Shown here in pieces: positions 8,381 to 17,293 of a stretch of DNA of 64,000 nt. The notes under the pieces are model-generated. The model was given only the letters and a program-made list of their open reading frames with translations, was not told the DNA's origin and searched no databases. Source of the stretch: RGIG8745 sp045576655 (GTDB lineage Bacteria; Bacteroidota; Bacteroidia; Bacteroidales; Bacteroidaceae); NCBI GenBank assembly GCA_045576655.1, contig JAZNGW010000032.1, positions 62,001-126,000 of the forward strand, read 5' to 3'. Made by a program: the position numbers and the translations under genes. Position 1 is the stretch's first letter. Every line of letters begins with the position of its first letter.

Positions 8381-9613
8381 TTAAAGTCCAATCTTTGAAC
8401 CCTTCCAGCAGAACCAGAATACGTATGCGTAGTATACGAACATCATGCAGATTGCAACGCCTACACCGAGTGCAGGGTTGTCAACGACCATACCCATGAG
8501 CGGAGTAAGAGTAGCTGCACCTACTACGCCGAGGTTGATGATACCTGAAGCTGCCTTTGTGTGAGGTCCGAGTTCCTGCAAACCGAGGTTGAACACGAGC
8601 GGCCACATAACAGAGTGGAACAAACCTGCTGCCAACATTGCGTAAACTGACGCCATGCCTGAAAGAAGGAATGAAATGCCGATACATGCTGCACCGCAGA
8701 GCAAGCATACAGAAAGAAGTACGCGTGGCTGGAACTTAGAAACAACTGCTGCTCCGATGAATCGGCCTACCATCATACCGCCCCAGTACATCCAGAGATA
8801 TTCAGTTGCAGAACCTGGGAGTGTAGTGTCGTTTTCAAAATAAGCGGCAAGCATTGAAGGTACACCAATTTCAAGTCCCATGTACATGAAGATTCCGAGT
8901 GCTCCTAACCATACGTGAGGATACTTGAATACGCTGCTCTTGTATGTCTTCTGTACTCCAGATGCTTCAGCAGCCTGTTCACCTTCGTTGATGTTAGGCA
9001 ATTTGAGGAAGAAGAGGATAACGCAAAGAAGGAGTGTAAACAGACCTAATCCGAGGTAAGGATAAGGGATGTCTGCAGGGACAGCATTCTTTGCTTCTTT
9101 TCCGCTAAGGATTACGTTAATGATGAAGATTGGAGCAACTGTTGTAGCAACAGAGTTGAGTGCTTGTGAAAGTGTCATACGGAATGCGCCCTTCTCTGGT
9201 GAACCAAGCACCATTACATAAGGGTTTGCTACCAACTGGAGCATTACAATACCGAGAGCAACGACTGTCATACTGCCGAGGAACATCCAGTAGATTGTAT
9301 CAACGCTTCCATCGAGGTTGCCGTTGATGCAGAGGAAGTTAATAACGAATCCAAGTCCTACTACAGCAAGTCCAAGCACCAAAGTTGCTTTGTAGCCGAT
9401 TTTGCTCATCATTAATCCGAATGGAATAGATAGAGCGTATGCGCCGTAGAATGCTGTGTTGACTAACTGACTTTGAGTGTTGTCAAGATTGAACGCATTT
9501 TTACAGAACTCAATCATTGAGTTGTTCATTGTTGTTACGAATCCGATAAGGAAGCAAACAGCAATGACAACAATAAGCGCGAACGTATAGTTCGGAGTTT
9601 GTTTTTGACTCAT
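8381..9613 (-). CDS. gluP: Glucose/galactose MFS transporter (FucP/GluP type)
   Basis: A 410-residue integral membrane protein with about 12 hydrophobic segments, starting right after a short hydrophilic MSQKQTPNYTF leader. It resembles the fucose/glucose/galactose:H+ symporter family, with segments such as FIGFVTTMNNSMIEFCKNAF-type near the first helix and NTAFYGAYALSIPFGLMMSK near helix 2. Its position between galM and galK points to galactose and/or glucose as substrate. The symbol follows family usage; exact specificity cannot be read from sequence. Confidence 0.88.
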   Translation of the reverse strand: MSQKQTPNYTFALIVVIAVCFLIGFVTTMNNSMIEFCKNAFNLDNTQSQLVNTAFYGAYALSIPFGLMMSKIGYKATLVLGLAVVGLGFVINFLCINGNLDGSVDTIYWMFLGSMTVVALGIVMLQLVANPYVMVLGSPEKGAFRMTLSQALNSVATTVAPIFIINVILSGKEAKNAVPADIPYPYLGLGLFTLLLCVILFFLKLPNINEGEQAAEASGVQKTYKSSVFKYPHVWLGALGIFMYMGLEIGVPSMLAAYFENDTTLPGSATEYLWMYWGGMMVGRFIGAAVVSKFQPRVLLSVCLLCGAACIGISFLLSGMASVYAMLAAGLFHSVMWPLVFNLGLQELGPHTKAASGIINLGVVGAATLTPLMGMVVDNPALGVGVAICMMFVYYAYVFWFCWKGSKIGL

Positions 9614-9663
9614 TGTTTTAAAAGTTTATTGTTTATAATAATTCGAATTTGATTGTCTGAAGA

Positions 9664-10752
9664 TTATTTTTCAACGCCAAACTTGTAAACAGTCTTCTGT
9701 GTGTAGATTTCTCCAGGGCATAGAACAACAGAAGGGAAGTGCTGACGGTTTGGTGAGTCTGGGAAGTGCTGAGCTTCGAAGCAGATTGCACTGCGGCGTG
9801 GGAATGTTGCTCCGTTCTGACCTGGATAGCCTGTTGCCCAGTTGTCGGTGTAAACTTGCACGCCTGGCTCTGTAGTGTAAACTTCCATTGTGCGTCCCGT
9901 GTTAGGGTCTGTAACTTTTGCAGCAAAGCTAAGTTCGCCCACTTCTTTCTTGTTGAGTACCCAGCAATGGTCATAACCAGCACCGTTCTTTGTCTGAACG
10001 TGGTCGGCATCAATGTCTCTGCCTACAGGCTTTGGTGAAGTAAAGTCGAATGGAGTTCCTTTGACAGGCGCAACTTCGCCGAGAGGAATAGATGTTTCGT
10101 CAATAGGAATATAGAAGTCTGCGTTGATTTCGCAAATAAGATCGTCGATTGTTGGTGTTGGGTTTGCGATTCCCGTGAGAGAGAAGAATCCGTGGTTTGT
10201 CATGTTCACGATTGTCTTCTTGTCTGTTGTTCCCTTGTAGTCGATGACAAGCTCGTTTTCATCTGTAAATGTGTAGATTACTGTCATGTCGAGATTGCCT
10301 GGGAATCCTTCTTCCATGTCTGCTGAAAGATAGTGGAGTTTGAGTGTCTGGGCGTCTATCTGTTCTGCATCCCATACTCTTGCGTGGAAACCTGTTGGTC
10401 CTCCGTGGAGCGCGTTTGGTCCGTTATTGATTGCCAGGTTATATTCAACTCCGTCAAGTGTAAATTTTCCCTTGCAGATTCTGTTGCCATAGCGACCTAT
10501 AAGTGTGCTGAGGAATGGTTCTGGGCTTGCAACAACATCGTCAATGTTATCATGTCCCTGCACTACGTTTGCAACTTTTCCATCTCTATCTGGAACCATG
10601 ATTGAGACGAGTGCTCCGCCGTAATTTGTGATTCCTACTTCATAACCTTTTTTGTTTTTCAAAATATAGAGATTGGTCTGCTTTCCGTCAATCTCTTTTT
10701 GGAACTTTTCTTCACAAAGTCCCGAAAGATTACTTCCTTGAGTTGTGCTCAT
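9664..10752 (-). CDS. galM: Aldose 1-epimerase (galactose mutarotase)
   Basis: Interconverts beta- and alpha-D-galactose so that galactokinase can use it. The 362-residue protein contains NALHGGPTGFHARVWD (first catalytic His region), VNMTNHGFFSLTG (second His) and CFEAQHFPDSPNR (catalytic Glu). It has no obvious signal peptide, so it is likely cytoplasmic. First gene of the gal unit, 50 bases before gluP. I could not find a clear TAnnTTTG element before it. Confidence 0.95.
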   Translation of the reverse strand: MSTTQGSNLSGLCEEKFQKEIDGKQTNLYILKNKKGYEVGITNYGGALVSIMVPDRDGKVANVVQGHDNIDDVVASPEPFLSTLIGRYGNRICKGKFTLDGVEYNLAINNGPNALHGGPTGFHARVWDAEQIDAQTLKLHYLSADMEEGFPGNLDMTVIYTFTDENELVIDYKGTTDKKTIVNMTNHGFFSLTGIANPTPTIDDLICEINADFYIPIDETSIPLGEVAPVKGTPFDFTSPKPVGRDIDADHVQTKNGAGYDHCWVLNKKEVGELSFAAKVTDPNTGRTMEVYTTEPGVQVYTDNWATGYPGQNGATFPRRSAICFEAQHFPDSPNRQHFPSVVLCPGEIYTQKTVYKFGVEK

Positions 10753-10887
10753 AGTTGTATGAATTTATTTAAAGTTAATTCGTAATGCAAATAAAGTCAT
10801 TTTTTTTTGTTGTTGCTAATATCTAAGGATATATTTTTGTCTGTAATTATAACTTTTTCTACATTTTCGGTAGATTTATTTGCACTT

Positions 10888-12171
10888 TTAGAGCGAGGCG
10901 ATTAAATCTGCCACAACAAAACTGCTGCCGCCGATATATATGAAGTCGTTTTGAGATGCGTTTTGTCGGGCTGAAGTGTATGCTTCAAATACGTTTGCGA
11001 ATGTATTTCCTTTTAGTCCATGCGTTTCGGCTATTGTACTAAGTTGCTGTGAAGGCATTGCGCGTTTCACGCTTGCTTGGCAGAAATAGTATGTGGCGTA
11101 TTTTGGCATGATGCTTAAAACACCCTCGATGTCTTTGTCGTTCACCATGCCAAATACAATGTGAAGTGTTTCGTATTTTTGTTGTTGTAACTGGTTAACT
11201 ATATACTTTAACCCATCAATGTTATGTCCTGTGTCACATATTGCTATTGGGCTTTCTTCAATCTTTTCCCAACGTCCTCTTAATCCTGTTAGTTTGCAGA
11301 CGTGTTTGAAACCTTCTCGGATATTTTCGGGTTGGATAGCAAGACCGATTTCCTCAAGAACGTTGATGGCGGTTAATATTGTTGCTGTGTTTTTTATTTG
11401 GTAAAGTCCGCTAAGTTCTCCATGTATTGTGCCGTATGCTTTTGTTTCGTAGTCTATGCCTCCGATATGTGAATGGTTGTATGATTGTATGATGTCGTTT
11501 TCCTCAGCCCAATAAATTGCAGAATTTGTGCGTGTCGCCTTTTCTGTAAAGACTATGCGTGTTTCAGGTGTTGTTTCGCCAATAACTATAGGTGTGTTGC
11601 TTTTTATTATTCCTGCTTTTTCCTTGGCGATTTTTTCAAGCGTGTTGCCCAGGAATTGTATATGGTCGAATCCTATGTTTGTGATTACGGATAGTATGGG
11701 ATTAATGATGTTTGTGCAATCAAGTCTGCCTCCCAATCCCACTTCGATGACGGCAATATCAATGTTGTTTTCTGCAAAATACTTGAAGGCAAGCGCTGTG
11801 GTCAATTCGAAAAATGACGGATGTAGCGGCTCAAAGAATTTCTTTTCTTTTTCCACGAAATTTACGACGTATTCTTCGGAAATCATTTCGCCATTAATTC
11901 TGATGCGCTCTCTGAAGTCAACGAGGTGGGGTGAGGTGAAAAGTCCAACCTTGTAGCCTGCACTTTGTAATATGGCGGCAATGGTGTGCGAACATGAGCC
12001 TTTGCCATTTGTTCCGCCTATATGTATGGTTTTGAATTTCTTGTGAGGGTTGTCGAAGTGATTGTCTAAGGCGATGGTGTTGTCTAACCCTTCCTTGTAT
12101 CCCGATGCGCCTACGTTTTGAAACATAGGAGTGCTGTTGAATAAGTATTCTATGGTGTCTTTATATGTCAT
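10888..12171 (-). CDS. folC: Folylpolyglutamate synthase / dihydrofolate synthase
   Basis: Adds L-glutamate to dihydropteroate and/or polyglutamylates folates, ATP-dependent, Mur-ligase superfamily. The P-loop is IGGTNGKGSCSH near residue 52, followed by GLFTSPHLVDFRERI, the family hallmark. VIEVGLGGRLDCTNI and ITNIGFDHIQFLGNT are the next conserved blocks, and CDTGHNIDG marks the C-terminal domain. 427 residues is normal. It lies downstream of RNase G, separated by a strong terminator, so it must have its own promoter. Confidence 0.95.
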   Translation of the reverse strand: MTYKDTIEYLFNSTPMFQNVGASGYKEGLDNTIALDNHFDNPHKKFKTIHIGGTNGKGSCSHTIAAILQSAGYKVGLFTSPHLVDFRERIRINGEMISEEYVVNFVEKEKKFFEPLHPSFFELTTALAFKYFAENNIDIAVIEVGLGGRLDCTNIINPILSVITNIGFDHIQFLGNTLEKIAKEKAGIIKSNTPIVIGETTPETRIVFTEKATRTNSAIYWAEENDIIQSYNHSHIGGIDYETKAYGTIHGELSGLYQIKNTATILTAINVLEEIGLAIQPENIREGFKHVCKLTGLRGRWEKIEESPIAICDTGHNIDGLKYIVNQLQQQKYETLHIVFGMVNDKDIEGVLSIMPKYATYYFCQASVKRAMPSQQLSTIAETHGLKGNTFANVFEAYTSARQNASQNDFIYIGGSSFVVADLIASL

Positions 12172-12182
12172 GCTGTTTGCTT

Positions 12183-12224
12183 TTTAAAAAAGCGACTTGT
12201 GGCTTTAACCTTCAAGTCGCTTTG
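12183..12224 (-). terminator. Terminator after the RNase G gene
   Basis: An 11-base-pair stem (AAAGCGACTTG with CAAGTCGCTTT) is followed, reading the minus strand, by a run of T. It separates rng from folC. Confidence 0.85.
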
Positions 12225-12265
12225 ATGTTTTTGATTTTAGTTTTCTGACTTTAGTGTGAAAACTA

Positions 12266-13840
12266 TCATTTGGTCTCAATCTCTTCCGTCATGTTTATGT
12301 CGTTGTTCTGCTTGTCTTTGAATTGGTATTGCAAGAATGCAAGTTGCTGGCTTGGTATGATTTTGAATCCAAAACCATATTTTAACTGCCATTTTCTGTA
12401 TATAGATAAAAATCCTTGCATGATGTAAGCAGATACGTAAGGATGAACGTAAAGTTTGAATTTGCTTATTCCAAGATTGTTGACAATGTAGTCAATTTTG
12501 TTTTCCAGTGTATCTGTGAACAGGTATGAGGACTTGATGGTGCCTTTACCAAAGCATGTGGGGCAGGTTTCTTCTACATTGACGTCCATAGCAGGGCGTA
12601 CTCTTTGACGCGTGATTTGCATTAGACCAAACTTGCTCAGTGGCAAGATGTTATGCTTGGCTCTGTCGTTGCGCATCAGTTCTGTCATGTGTTCATAGAG
12701 CTTTTGCCTGTGTTCTGATGAATCCATGTCAATGAAGTCGATGACAATTATGCCTCCCATATCGCGAAGTCTGAACTGACGGGCCAATTCTTCTGCGGCT
12801 CCCATGTTGACCTCAAAGGCGTTTGCTTCCTGTCCGTCCACTCCTCGGTAACGGTTTCCGCTGTTTACGTCAACAACATGTAGCGCTTCTGTATGTTCAA
12901 TTATGAGGTAGGCGCCTTTTTTGTATGAGACGGTTTTCCCGAATCCTGATTTAATTTGCTTTGTTACAGAGAAGTTGTCAAAAATAGGGAGGTTGCCTTT
13001 ATATAACTTTACAATGCTTTCCCTTTCGGGTGCGATGAGTGCAACGTACTTTTTTACTTCCTTGTAGACATTTTCGTCATTGACGTGTATGCTCTCGTAT
13101 GAAGGGTTAAACAAGTCGCGCAACATCGACACGGTTCTTCCTGTTTCTTCATGGATTAGTTCAGGCATTTTCGTTGCCTGTTGTAATTTTTTTACGCACT
13201 CATTCCAACTATCAATCAATATGCTTAGTTCGTTGTCGAGCTCGGCAACTCTTTTGCCTTCGGCTACGGTACGCACAATGACACCAAAGTTGTTTGGCTT
13301 AATGCTCTGGATGAGTTGTTTGAGTCGTGTTCTTTCTTCGGATGATTTAATTTTTGAAGAAACGGATACTTTGTCCGCAAATGGAATCAGTACAAGGAAT
13401 CTCCCTGGAAAAGATATTTCGCCTGTGAGTCTTGGCCCTTTAGTTGAAATTGGTTCTTTGGTTATTTGAACGATTACTTCTTGCCCAACTTCAAGTATGT
13501 CTTGTATGCTACCTTCTTTAGGTAGTTCAGGCTGCTTGCTCGCCTTTGTCATCGGGGCGAGTTTTTTTCTGTCGCTAATAACCTGCTTTACATACTTCTC
13601 TAATGAGAGGAACTGGTTGCCTAAATCTTGGTAATGTATAAATGCTTCACGTTCGTGTCCGACATCGACAAAACACGCATTAAGTCCGGGCATGATTTTC
13701 TTTACTCGTCCGGCGTAAATGTTGCCAACAGAATATTTGCTTTCTTGAGTCTCTTTTTGAAATTCGACTAATTTCTGGTCTTCAAGTAATGCAATTGTAA
13801 CTTCTTTTGGCTGTGCGTCAATTATCAGTTCACTTATCAT
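12266..13840 (-). CDS. rng: Ribonuclease E/G family endoribonuclease
   Basis: Single-strand-specific endoribonuclease for rRNA maturation and mRNA decay; 524 residues, the RNase G-like size without the long RNase E tail. An S1 RNA-binding domain is visible at about residues 35-130 (VGNIYAGRVKKIMPGLNACFVDVG). The metal-binding catalytic region has VVDVNSGNRYRG and GGIIVIDFIDM, both Asp intact. A CPTCFGKG zinc-link motif follows near residue 428. Upstream lies a mini ribosomal protein gene with its own terminator, so rng appears monocistronic. Confidence 0.95.
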   Translation of the reverse strand: MISELIIDAQPKEVTIALLEDQKLVEFQKETQESKYSVGNIYAGRVKKIMPGLNACFVDVGHEREAFIHYQDLGNQFLSLEKYVKQVISDRKKLAPMTKASKQPELPKEGSIQDILEVGQEVIVQITKEPISTKGPRLTGEISFPGRFLVLIPFADKVSVSSKIKSSEERTRLKQLIQSIKPNNFGVIVRTVAEGKRVAELDNELSILIDSWNECVKKLQQATKMPELIHEETGRTVSMLRDLFNPSYESIHVNDENVYKEVKKYVALIAPERESIVKLYKGNLPIFDNFSVTKQIKSGFGKTVSYKKGAYLIIEHTEALHVVDVNSGNRYRGVDGQEANAFEVNMGAAEELARQFRLRDMGGIIVIDFIDMDSSEHRQKLYEHMTELMRNDRAKHNILPLSKFGLMQITRQRVRPAMDVNVEETCPTCFGKGTIKSSYLFTDTLENKIDYIVNNLGISKFKLYVHPYVSAYIMQGFLSIYRKWQLKYGFGFKIIPSQQLAFLQYQFKDKQNNDINMTEEIETK

Positions 13841-13905
13841 TTTGCATAATGTTTTATGTCATTCAGTTCTGCCGTAGATCTCTGTGTGCATAGTGATGTA
13901 TGCTT

Positions 13906-13970
13906 AAAAGAAAAAGAACAAACTATAATGCAAACATATGCTAAATGCCTTGCACTAAAAGTTTGTTCTT
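13906..13970 (-). terminator. Terminator after the HU / mini ribosomal protein unit
   Basis: AAGAACAAACT and AGTTTGTTCTT pair perfectly over 11 bases with a ~35-base loop, and a T-rich run follows on the minus strand. Confidence 0.65.
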
Positions 13971-14012
13971 CATTTCTTCGTCGAGAAAGACGATAGAATG
14001 AGAGCTTGTGAT

Positions 14013-14102
14013 TTACTTGCTCTTATGACGGTTCTTTCTCAATCTCTTCTTACGCTTGTGTGTAGAAATCTTGTGTCTCTTCTTTTTCTTACCGTTTGGC
14101 AT
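14013..14102 (-). CDS. AURKAIP1/COX24-type small basic ribosomal protein
   Basis: A 29-residue, extremely basic protein (MPNGKKKKRHKIS start, then THKRKKRLRKNRHKSK). This Lys/Arg/His pattern is the AURKAIP1/COX24 domain found in small Bacteroidota proteins and related to mitoribosomal mS38 and actinobacterial bS22, so a role in the small ribosomal subunit is likely. It begins 31 bases after the HU gene on the same strand with no terminator between, so they are probably co-transcribed. Confidence 0.85.
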   Translation of the reverse strand: MPNGKKKKRHKISTHKRKKRLRKNRHKSK

Positions 14103-14133
14103 AATCCTTTGTTTTTAAATGTTTATAATAATG

Positions 14134-14409
14134 TTAGTCTAAAAGTGCTTGTGAGAATGTCTTTGCTGGTTTGAATGCAGGGATATTGTGCTCTGGAATG
14201 ATGAGCGTTGTATTCTTTGAGATGTTTCTTGCAGTCTTTTGTGCTCTTTTCTTTACGATGAAACTGCCGAAACCGCGAAGATATACATTTTCTTCTTTTG
14301 CCAAAGAGTTCTTTACAGCTTCCATGAATGCCTCAACAGTTGTAAGAACGTTTTGCTTGTCAATTCCCGTGTTTTTGGAAATTTCATTTACAATATCTGC
14401 TTTTGTCAT
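14134..14409 (-). CDS. HU-family DNA-binding protein
   Basis: A 91-residue nucleoid-associated protein that bends DNA as a dimer. The N-terminal helical part (MTKADIVNEISKNTGIDKQ) and the central GFGSFIVKKRAQKTARNISK segment match HU/IHF. The arm proline is in IPAFKPAKTFSQAL. Bacteroidales carry several HU paralogues, so the exact member (HUa, HUb or IHF-like) is not assigned. It starts a short unit with the mini ribosomal protein gene. Confidence 0.95.
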   Translation of the reverse strand: MTKADIVNEISKNTGIDKQNVLTTVEAFMEAVKNSLAKEENVYLRGFGSFIVKKRAQKTARNISKNTTLIIPEHNIPAFKPAKTFSQALLD

Positions 14410-14464
14410 GAGTCAGTTATGTATTAATTGTTAGTTTGATTATTTCATTTTTTGATTCGAGGTG

Positions 14465-14472
14465 CAAATATA
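14465..14472 (-). promoter_or_regulatory. HU promoter, -7 element TATATTTG
   Basis: It matches TAnnTTTG on the minus strand, 55 bases before the HU start codon. No clear -33 TTG is seen. Confidence 0.4.
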
Positions 14473-14636
14473 GCGTTTTCTACTTGTCTGAAAAAATATT
14501 TTAAGTGTAAAATGTAGAAAAACAGATATTTTACGTTAAAAAAAAGTTTCTGAACTTTCTCTTTTGGCTATGGCTAATATGCGTGAATCAAGTGCAAAAG
14601 TCATCATGAATTGGACAGAAGTAATGTGTGTAATCA

Positions 14637-15128
14637 TTATTCAAGAAATGATTGGTCAAATTGTATTGGAAGCAGTTGTGATGCTGATTCTATTAAAAGT
14701 ATCTCGGATGTACCGTAAAGTATAATTTTCATAAGTGAGTTCTGTCTCTTTTCAGATTCTAAAAGAACTTGCCGGCAAGCTCCGCATGGTGATATTGGAC
14801 GGGTTAGAAAATCTCCATGCTCATTGCGGGCTGCAATGCATAGCATCGTAATTGATTTGTCTGGATATTGTGAATTTGCATAAAAAACAGTAGTTCGTTC
14901 AGCACAAATGCCTGAGGGGTATGCGCAGTTTTCTTGATTGCTACCACTTACGATTGTTCCGTCGTCAAGTAATGCTGCTGCCCCTACGTGAAATTTGGAG
15001 TAGGGAGCATAACTTTGGTATGTTGCATTCTTTGCTTTTTCAATGACTGTCTTTTCTAAAGGCGTTAATTCGTCTTCTGTTTGTATCACTTTGACTTTGA
15101 TTTCGTGTGTGTATGTTATTGATGCCAT
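14637..15128 (-). CDS. cdd: Cytidine deaminase
   Basis: Hydrolyses cytidine or deoxycytidine to uridine or deoxyuridine in pyrimidine salvage. The 163-residue, tetrameric-type enzyme has the zinc site in two parts: GICAERTTVFYA (Cys ligand and catalytic Glu) and SPCGACRQVLLE (two Cys ligands). The substrate-side segment SKFHVGAAALLDDG precedes them. It has a good promoter of its own and is divergent from the glucosaminidase gene. Confidence 0.95.
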   Translation of the reverse strand: MASITYTHEIKVKVIQTEDELTPLEKTVIEKAKNATYQSYAPYSKFHVGAAALLDDGTIVSGSNQENCAYPSGICAERTTVFYANSQYPDKSITMLCIAARNEHGDFLTRPISPCGACRQVLLESEKRQNSLMKIILYGTSEILLIESASQLLPIQFDQSFLE

Positions 15129-15154
15129 AAACGAACGGGTTATATTTATACTTG

Positions 15155-15184
15155 CAAAGTTAGTGTTAATGTTCGTAAATGCAA
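15155..15184 (-). promoter_or_regulatory. cdd promoter (TTG, 19 bases, TAACTTTG)
   Basis: On the minus strand, TTG at 15182-15184 and TAACTTTG at 15155-15162 are 19 bases apart. This predicts a transcript start near 15148 and a leader of about 20 bases. Confidence 0.7.
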
Positions 15185-15193
15185 TAATTTTAT

Positions 15194-15201
15194 TATTTTT
15201 G
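15194..15201 (+). promoter_or_regulatory. Glucosaminidase gene promoter, -7 element TATTTTTG
   Basis: It matches TAnnTTTG 29 bases before the ATG at 15231. It lies back to back with the cdd promoter, so the two share a compact divergent control region. Confidence 0.5.
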
Positions 15202-15230
15202 TAAAATCAAAATAGATTTATGTGTTTTAA

Positions 15231-16133
15231 ATGATGAAACGTATTTTATTTTTTTGTTTAATACTTCTGGCTGCACAGACATTTGCTCAAAATAAGCAGA
15301 ATGCAGATTTTGTTAAATATATCAATGACTATAAGGCTATTGCTATAAAGCAAATGAGGGAATATCGCATACCTGCAAGTATTATTTTAGCGCAAGGACT
15401 GCTGGAAAGTGGCGCAGGAAATAGTGAACTTGCGCGACGCTCAAATAATCATTTTGGTATAAAATGCGGTTCTTCCTGGAAGGGAAAGACTGTAAAACAT
15501 GATGATGACAGAAGAAATGAATGTTTCCGTGTATATAAGTCTGTTGAGGATTCATATAAAGACCATTCTGTATTCCTGCAAAAACCTCGTTATCAATCTC
15601 TTTTTAAATTAGACCCTTTGGACTACAAGTCTTGGGCTCGTGGACTTAAGGCTTGTGGGTATGCAACAAGTCCTGTGTATGCCAATAGGCTAATAAATAT
15701 CATAGAAACATACGAGCTCTATATGCTGGATGAGGATAGACATGGATTGACTCGAAGGCCTAAGTACGAGGATGTTAAATTTTATATACATGTTATTGAA
15801 TCGAATAATAATACAATGTGTATACGTGCAAAGGAAGGGGATACGTGGAAAAGTTTGTCAAAGGAGTTTTCTTTGTCTCAGCATAAATTGCTTAAATATA
15901 ATGATGCTATTGAGACTGTAGCAATTCTTTCTGGAGATATTATATATTTAGAGAAAAAGCAAAAAAAAGCATCAAAAGTGTATAAGAAAAACCCTTGGCA
16001 TAAAGTGAGAACAGGTGAGTCAATGTATTCTATATCACAATTGTATGGGATTAGGCTCAAGAATTTATATAAGCTTAATTTTAGGTCTGTAGATGATGTG
16101 GTTCGTGAGGGCGATCTTTTGAAACTAAGGTAA
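15231..16133 (+). CDS. Secreted peptidoglycan glucosaminidase with LysM domain
   Basis: A 300-residue exported cell-wall hydrolase. A signal peptide (MMKRILFFCLILLAAQTFAQ) is followed by a glucosaminidase (FlgJ/LytG-like) domain at about residues 30-165, with the probable catalytic Glu in AQGLLESGAGNSELARRS and the supporting NNHFGIKCG. A LysM-like domain lies at about 255-300 (WHKVRTGESMYSISQLYG), and a degenerate second one may lie near 190-240. It probably cleaves the GlcNAc-MurNAc glycan backbone in the periplasm. manC follows after 23 bases and is likely co-transcribed. Confidence 0.9.
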   Translation: MMKRILFFCLILLAAQTFAQNKQNADFVKYINDYKAIAIKQMREYRIPASIILAQGLLESGAGNSELARRSNNHFGIKCGSSWKGKTVKHDDDRRNECFRVYKSVEDSYKDHSVFLQKPRYQSLFKLDPLDYKSWARGLKACGYATSPVYANRLINIIETYELYMLDEDRHGLTRRPKYEDVKFYIHVIESNNNTMCIRAKEGDTWKSLSKEFSLSQHKLLKYNDAIETVAILSGDIIYLEKKQKKASKVYKKNPWHKVRTGESMYSISQLYGIRLKNLYKLNFRSVDDVVREGDLLKLR

Positions 16134-16156
16134 AAATAAACAAACCAATAAATAAT

Positions 16157-17218
16157 ATGCAAACAGAGAATAATCATTTGGTCATTATGGCTGGCGGTGT
16201 TGGTAGCCGTTTCTGGCCTATGAGCACACAAGAAAAGCCTAAACAATTTATTGATGTTTTAGGATGTGGCAGAACGTTTATACAATTGACATTTGACCGT
16301 TTTAAAGGCGTTGTGCCTAAAGAGAATATCTGGGTGGTTACTTCGGCTAATTATTCTGAAATAGTGAAGGAGCAATTGCCTGAAATTCCAGAATCAAATA
16401 TTCTTTTAGAGCCTTGTCGACGTAACACTGCACCATGTATTGCATATGTTAGCTGGAGAATTAAGAAGGCTAACCCTAAGGCGAATTTGATTATTTCTCC
16501 TAGCGATCACATTGTTATGGATACAGATGAATTTAAGCGTGTAATAACTTCTGCGCTTGATTTTACAGCGGAGTCTGATGCAATAGTGACATTGGGAATG
16601 AAACCAACTCGTCCTGAAACTGGTTATGGTTATATTCAGGCAGATTTAAGCGCGGTGTCTTTGCGAAATAATAGAATCTATCGAGTTGATTCATTTAGAG
16701 AAAAACCTGATTTAAATACAGCGAAGGAATATGTGTCAAAAGGGGAGTATTTCTGGAACTCTGGCATTTTTGTGTGGAATGTAAATACGATAGTTAATGC
16801 CCTCAGAATGTATCAGCCTGGTATAGCGAAAATTTTCGAATCGATTTTTCCGGTTCTTGGTACTTCTGAAGAACAGAAAGTCATAAATGAAGAATTCCCT
16901 AAATGTGATAACATTTCAATAGACTATGCTGTGATGGAGAAGGCGGAAGAGATTTTTGTCTATCCTGCAAATTTTGGATGGAGTGATGTTGGAACATGGG
17001 GGTCGTTACATACAATCGTTGAAAAAGACAATAAAGGAAATGCCTGCGTGGGTAATAACATAAAAGTTTATGAAACTAATAACTGCATCATTCATACAAC
17101 AGAGGAAAAGAAGGTTGTAGTGCAGGGACTTGATGGATATATTGTAGCAGAGAAAGATAATACATTACTTATTTGCAAACTCTCTGAAGAACAGCGGATA
17201 AAAGAGTTTTCCGAATAA
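16157..17218 (+). CDS. manC: Mannose-1-phosphate guanylyltransferase
   Basis: Makes GDP-mannose from GTP and mannose-1-phosphate for glycan synthesis, e.g. GDP-fucose and surface polysaccharides. At 353 residues it is the single-domain form without a fused phosphomannose isomerase. The nucleotide-binding signature is VIMAGGVGSRFWPMSTQEKPKQ near residue 10, with SPSDHIV, GYGYIQ, FREKP and FWNSGIFVWN downstream. Second gene of a pair with the glucosaminidase and closed by a strong terminator. Confidence 0.93.
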   Translation: MQTENNHLVIMAGGVGSRFWPMSTQEKPKQFIDVLGCGRTFIQLTFDRFKGVVPKENIWVVTSANYSEIVKEQLPEIPESNILLEPCRRNTAPCIAYVSWRIKKANPKANLIISPSDHIVMDTDEFKRVITSALDFTAESDAIVTLGMKPTRPETGYGYIQADLSAVSLRNNRIYRVDSFREKPDLNTAKEYVSKGEYFWNSGIFVWNVNTIVNALRMYQPGIAKIFESIFPVLGTSEEQKVINEEFPKCDNISIDYAVMEKAEEIFVYPANFGWSDVGTWGSLHTIVEKDNKGNACVGNNIKVYETNNCIIHTTEEKKVVVQGLDGYIVAEKDNTLLICKLSEEQRIKEFSE

Positions 17219-17236
17219 GGGAATGATATAAAAAGT

Positions 17237-17273
17237 GAAGTCCTAAAAGCATTAGCAATTAGGACTTCTTTTT
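17237..17273. terminator. Terminator between convergent manC and amylase genes
   Basis: GAAGTCCTAA and TTAGGACTTC pair over 10 bases, followed by TTTTT; the flanking A/T runs would let it work on both strands. Confidence 0.85.
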
Positions 17274-17293
17274 ATTGGTATTTGTCTATTCAA

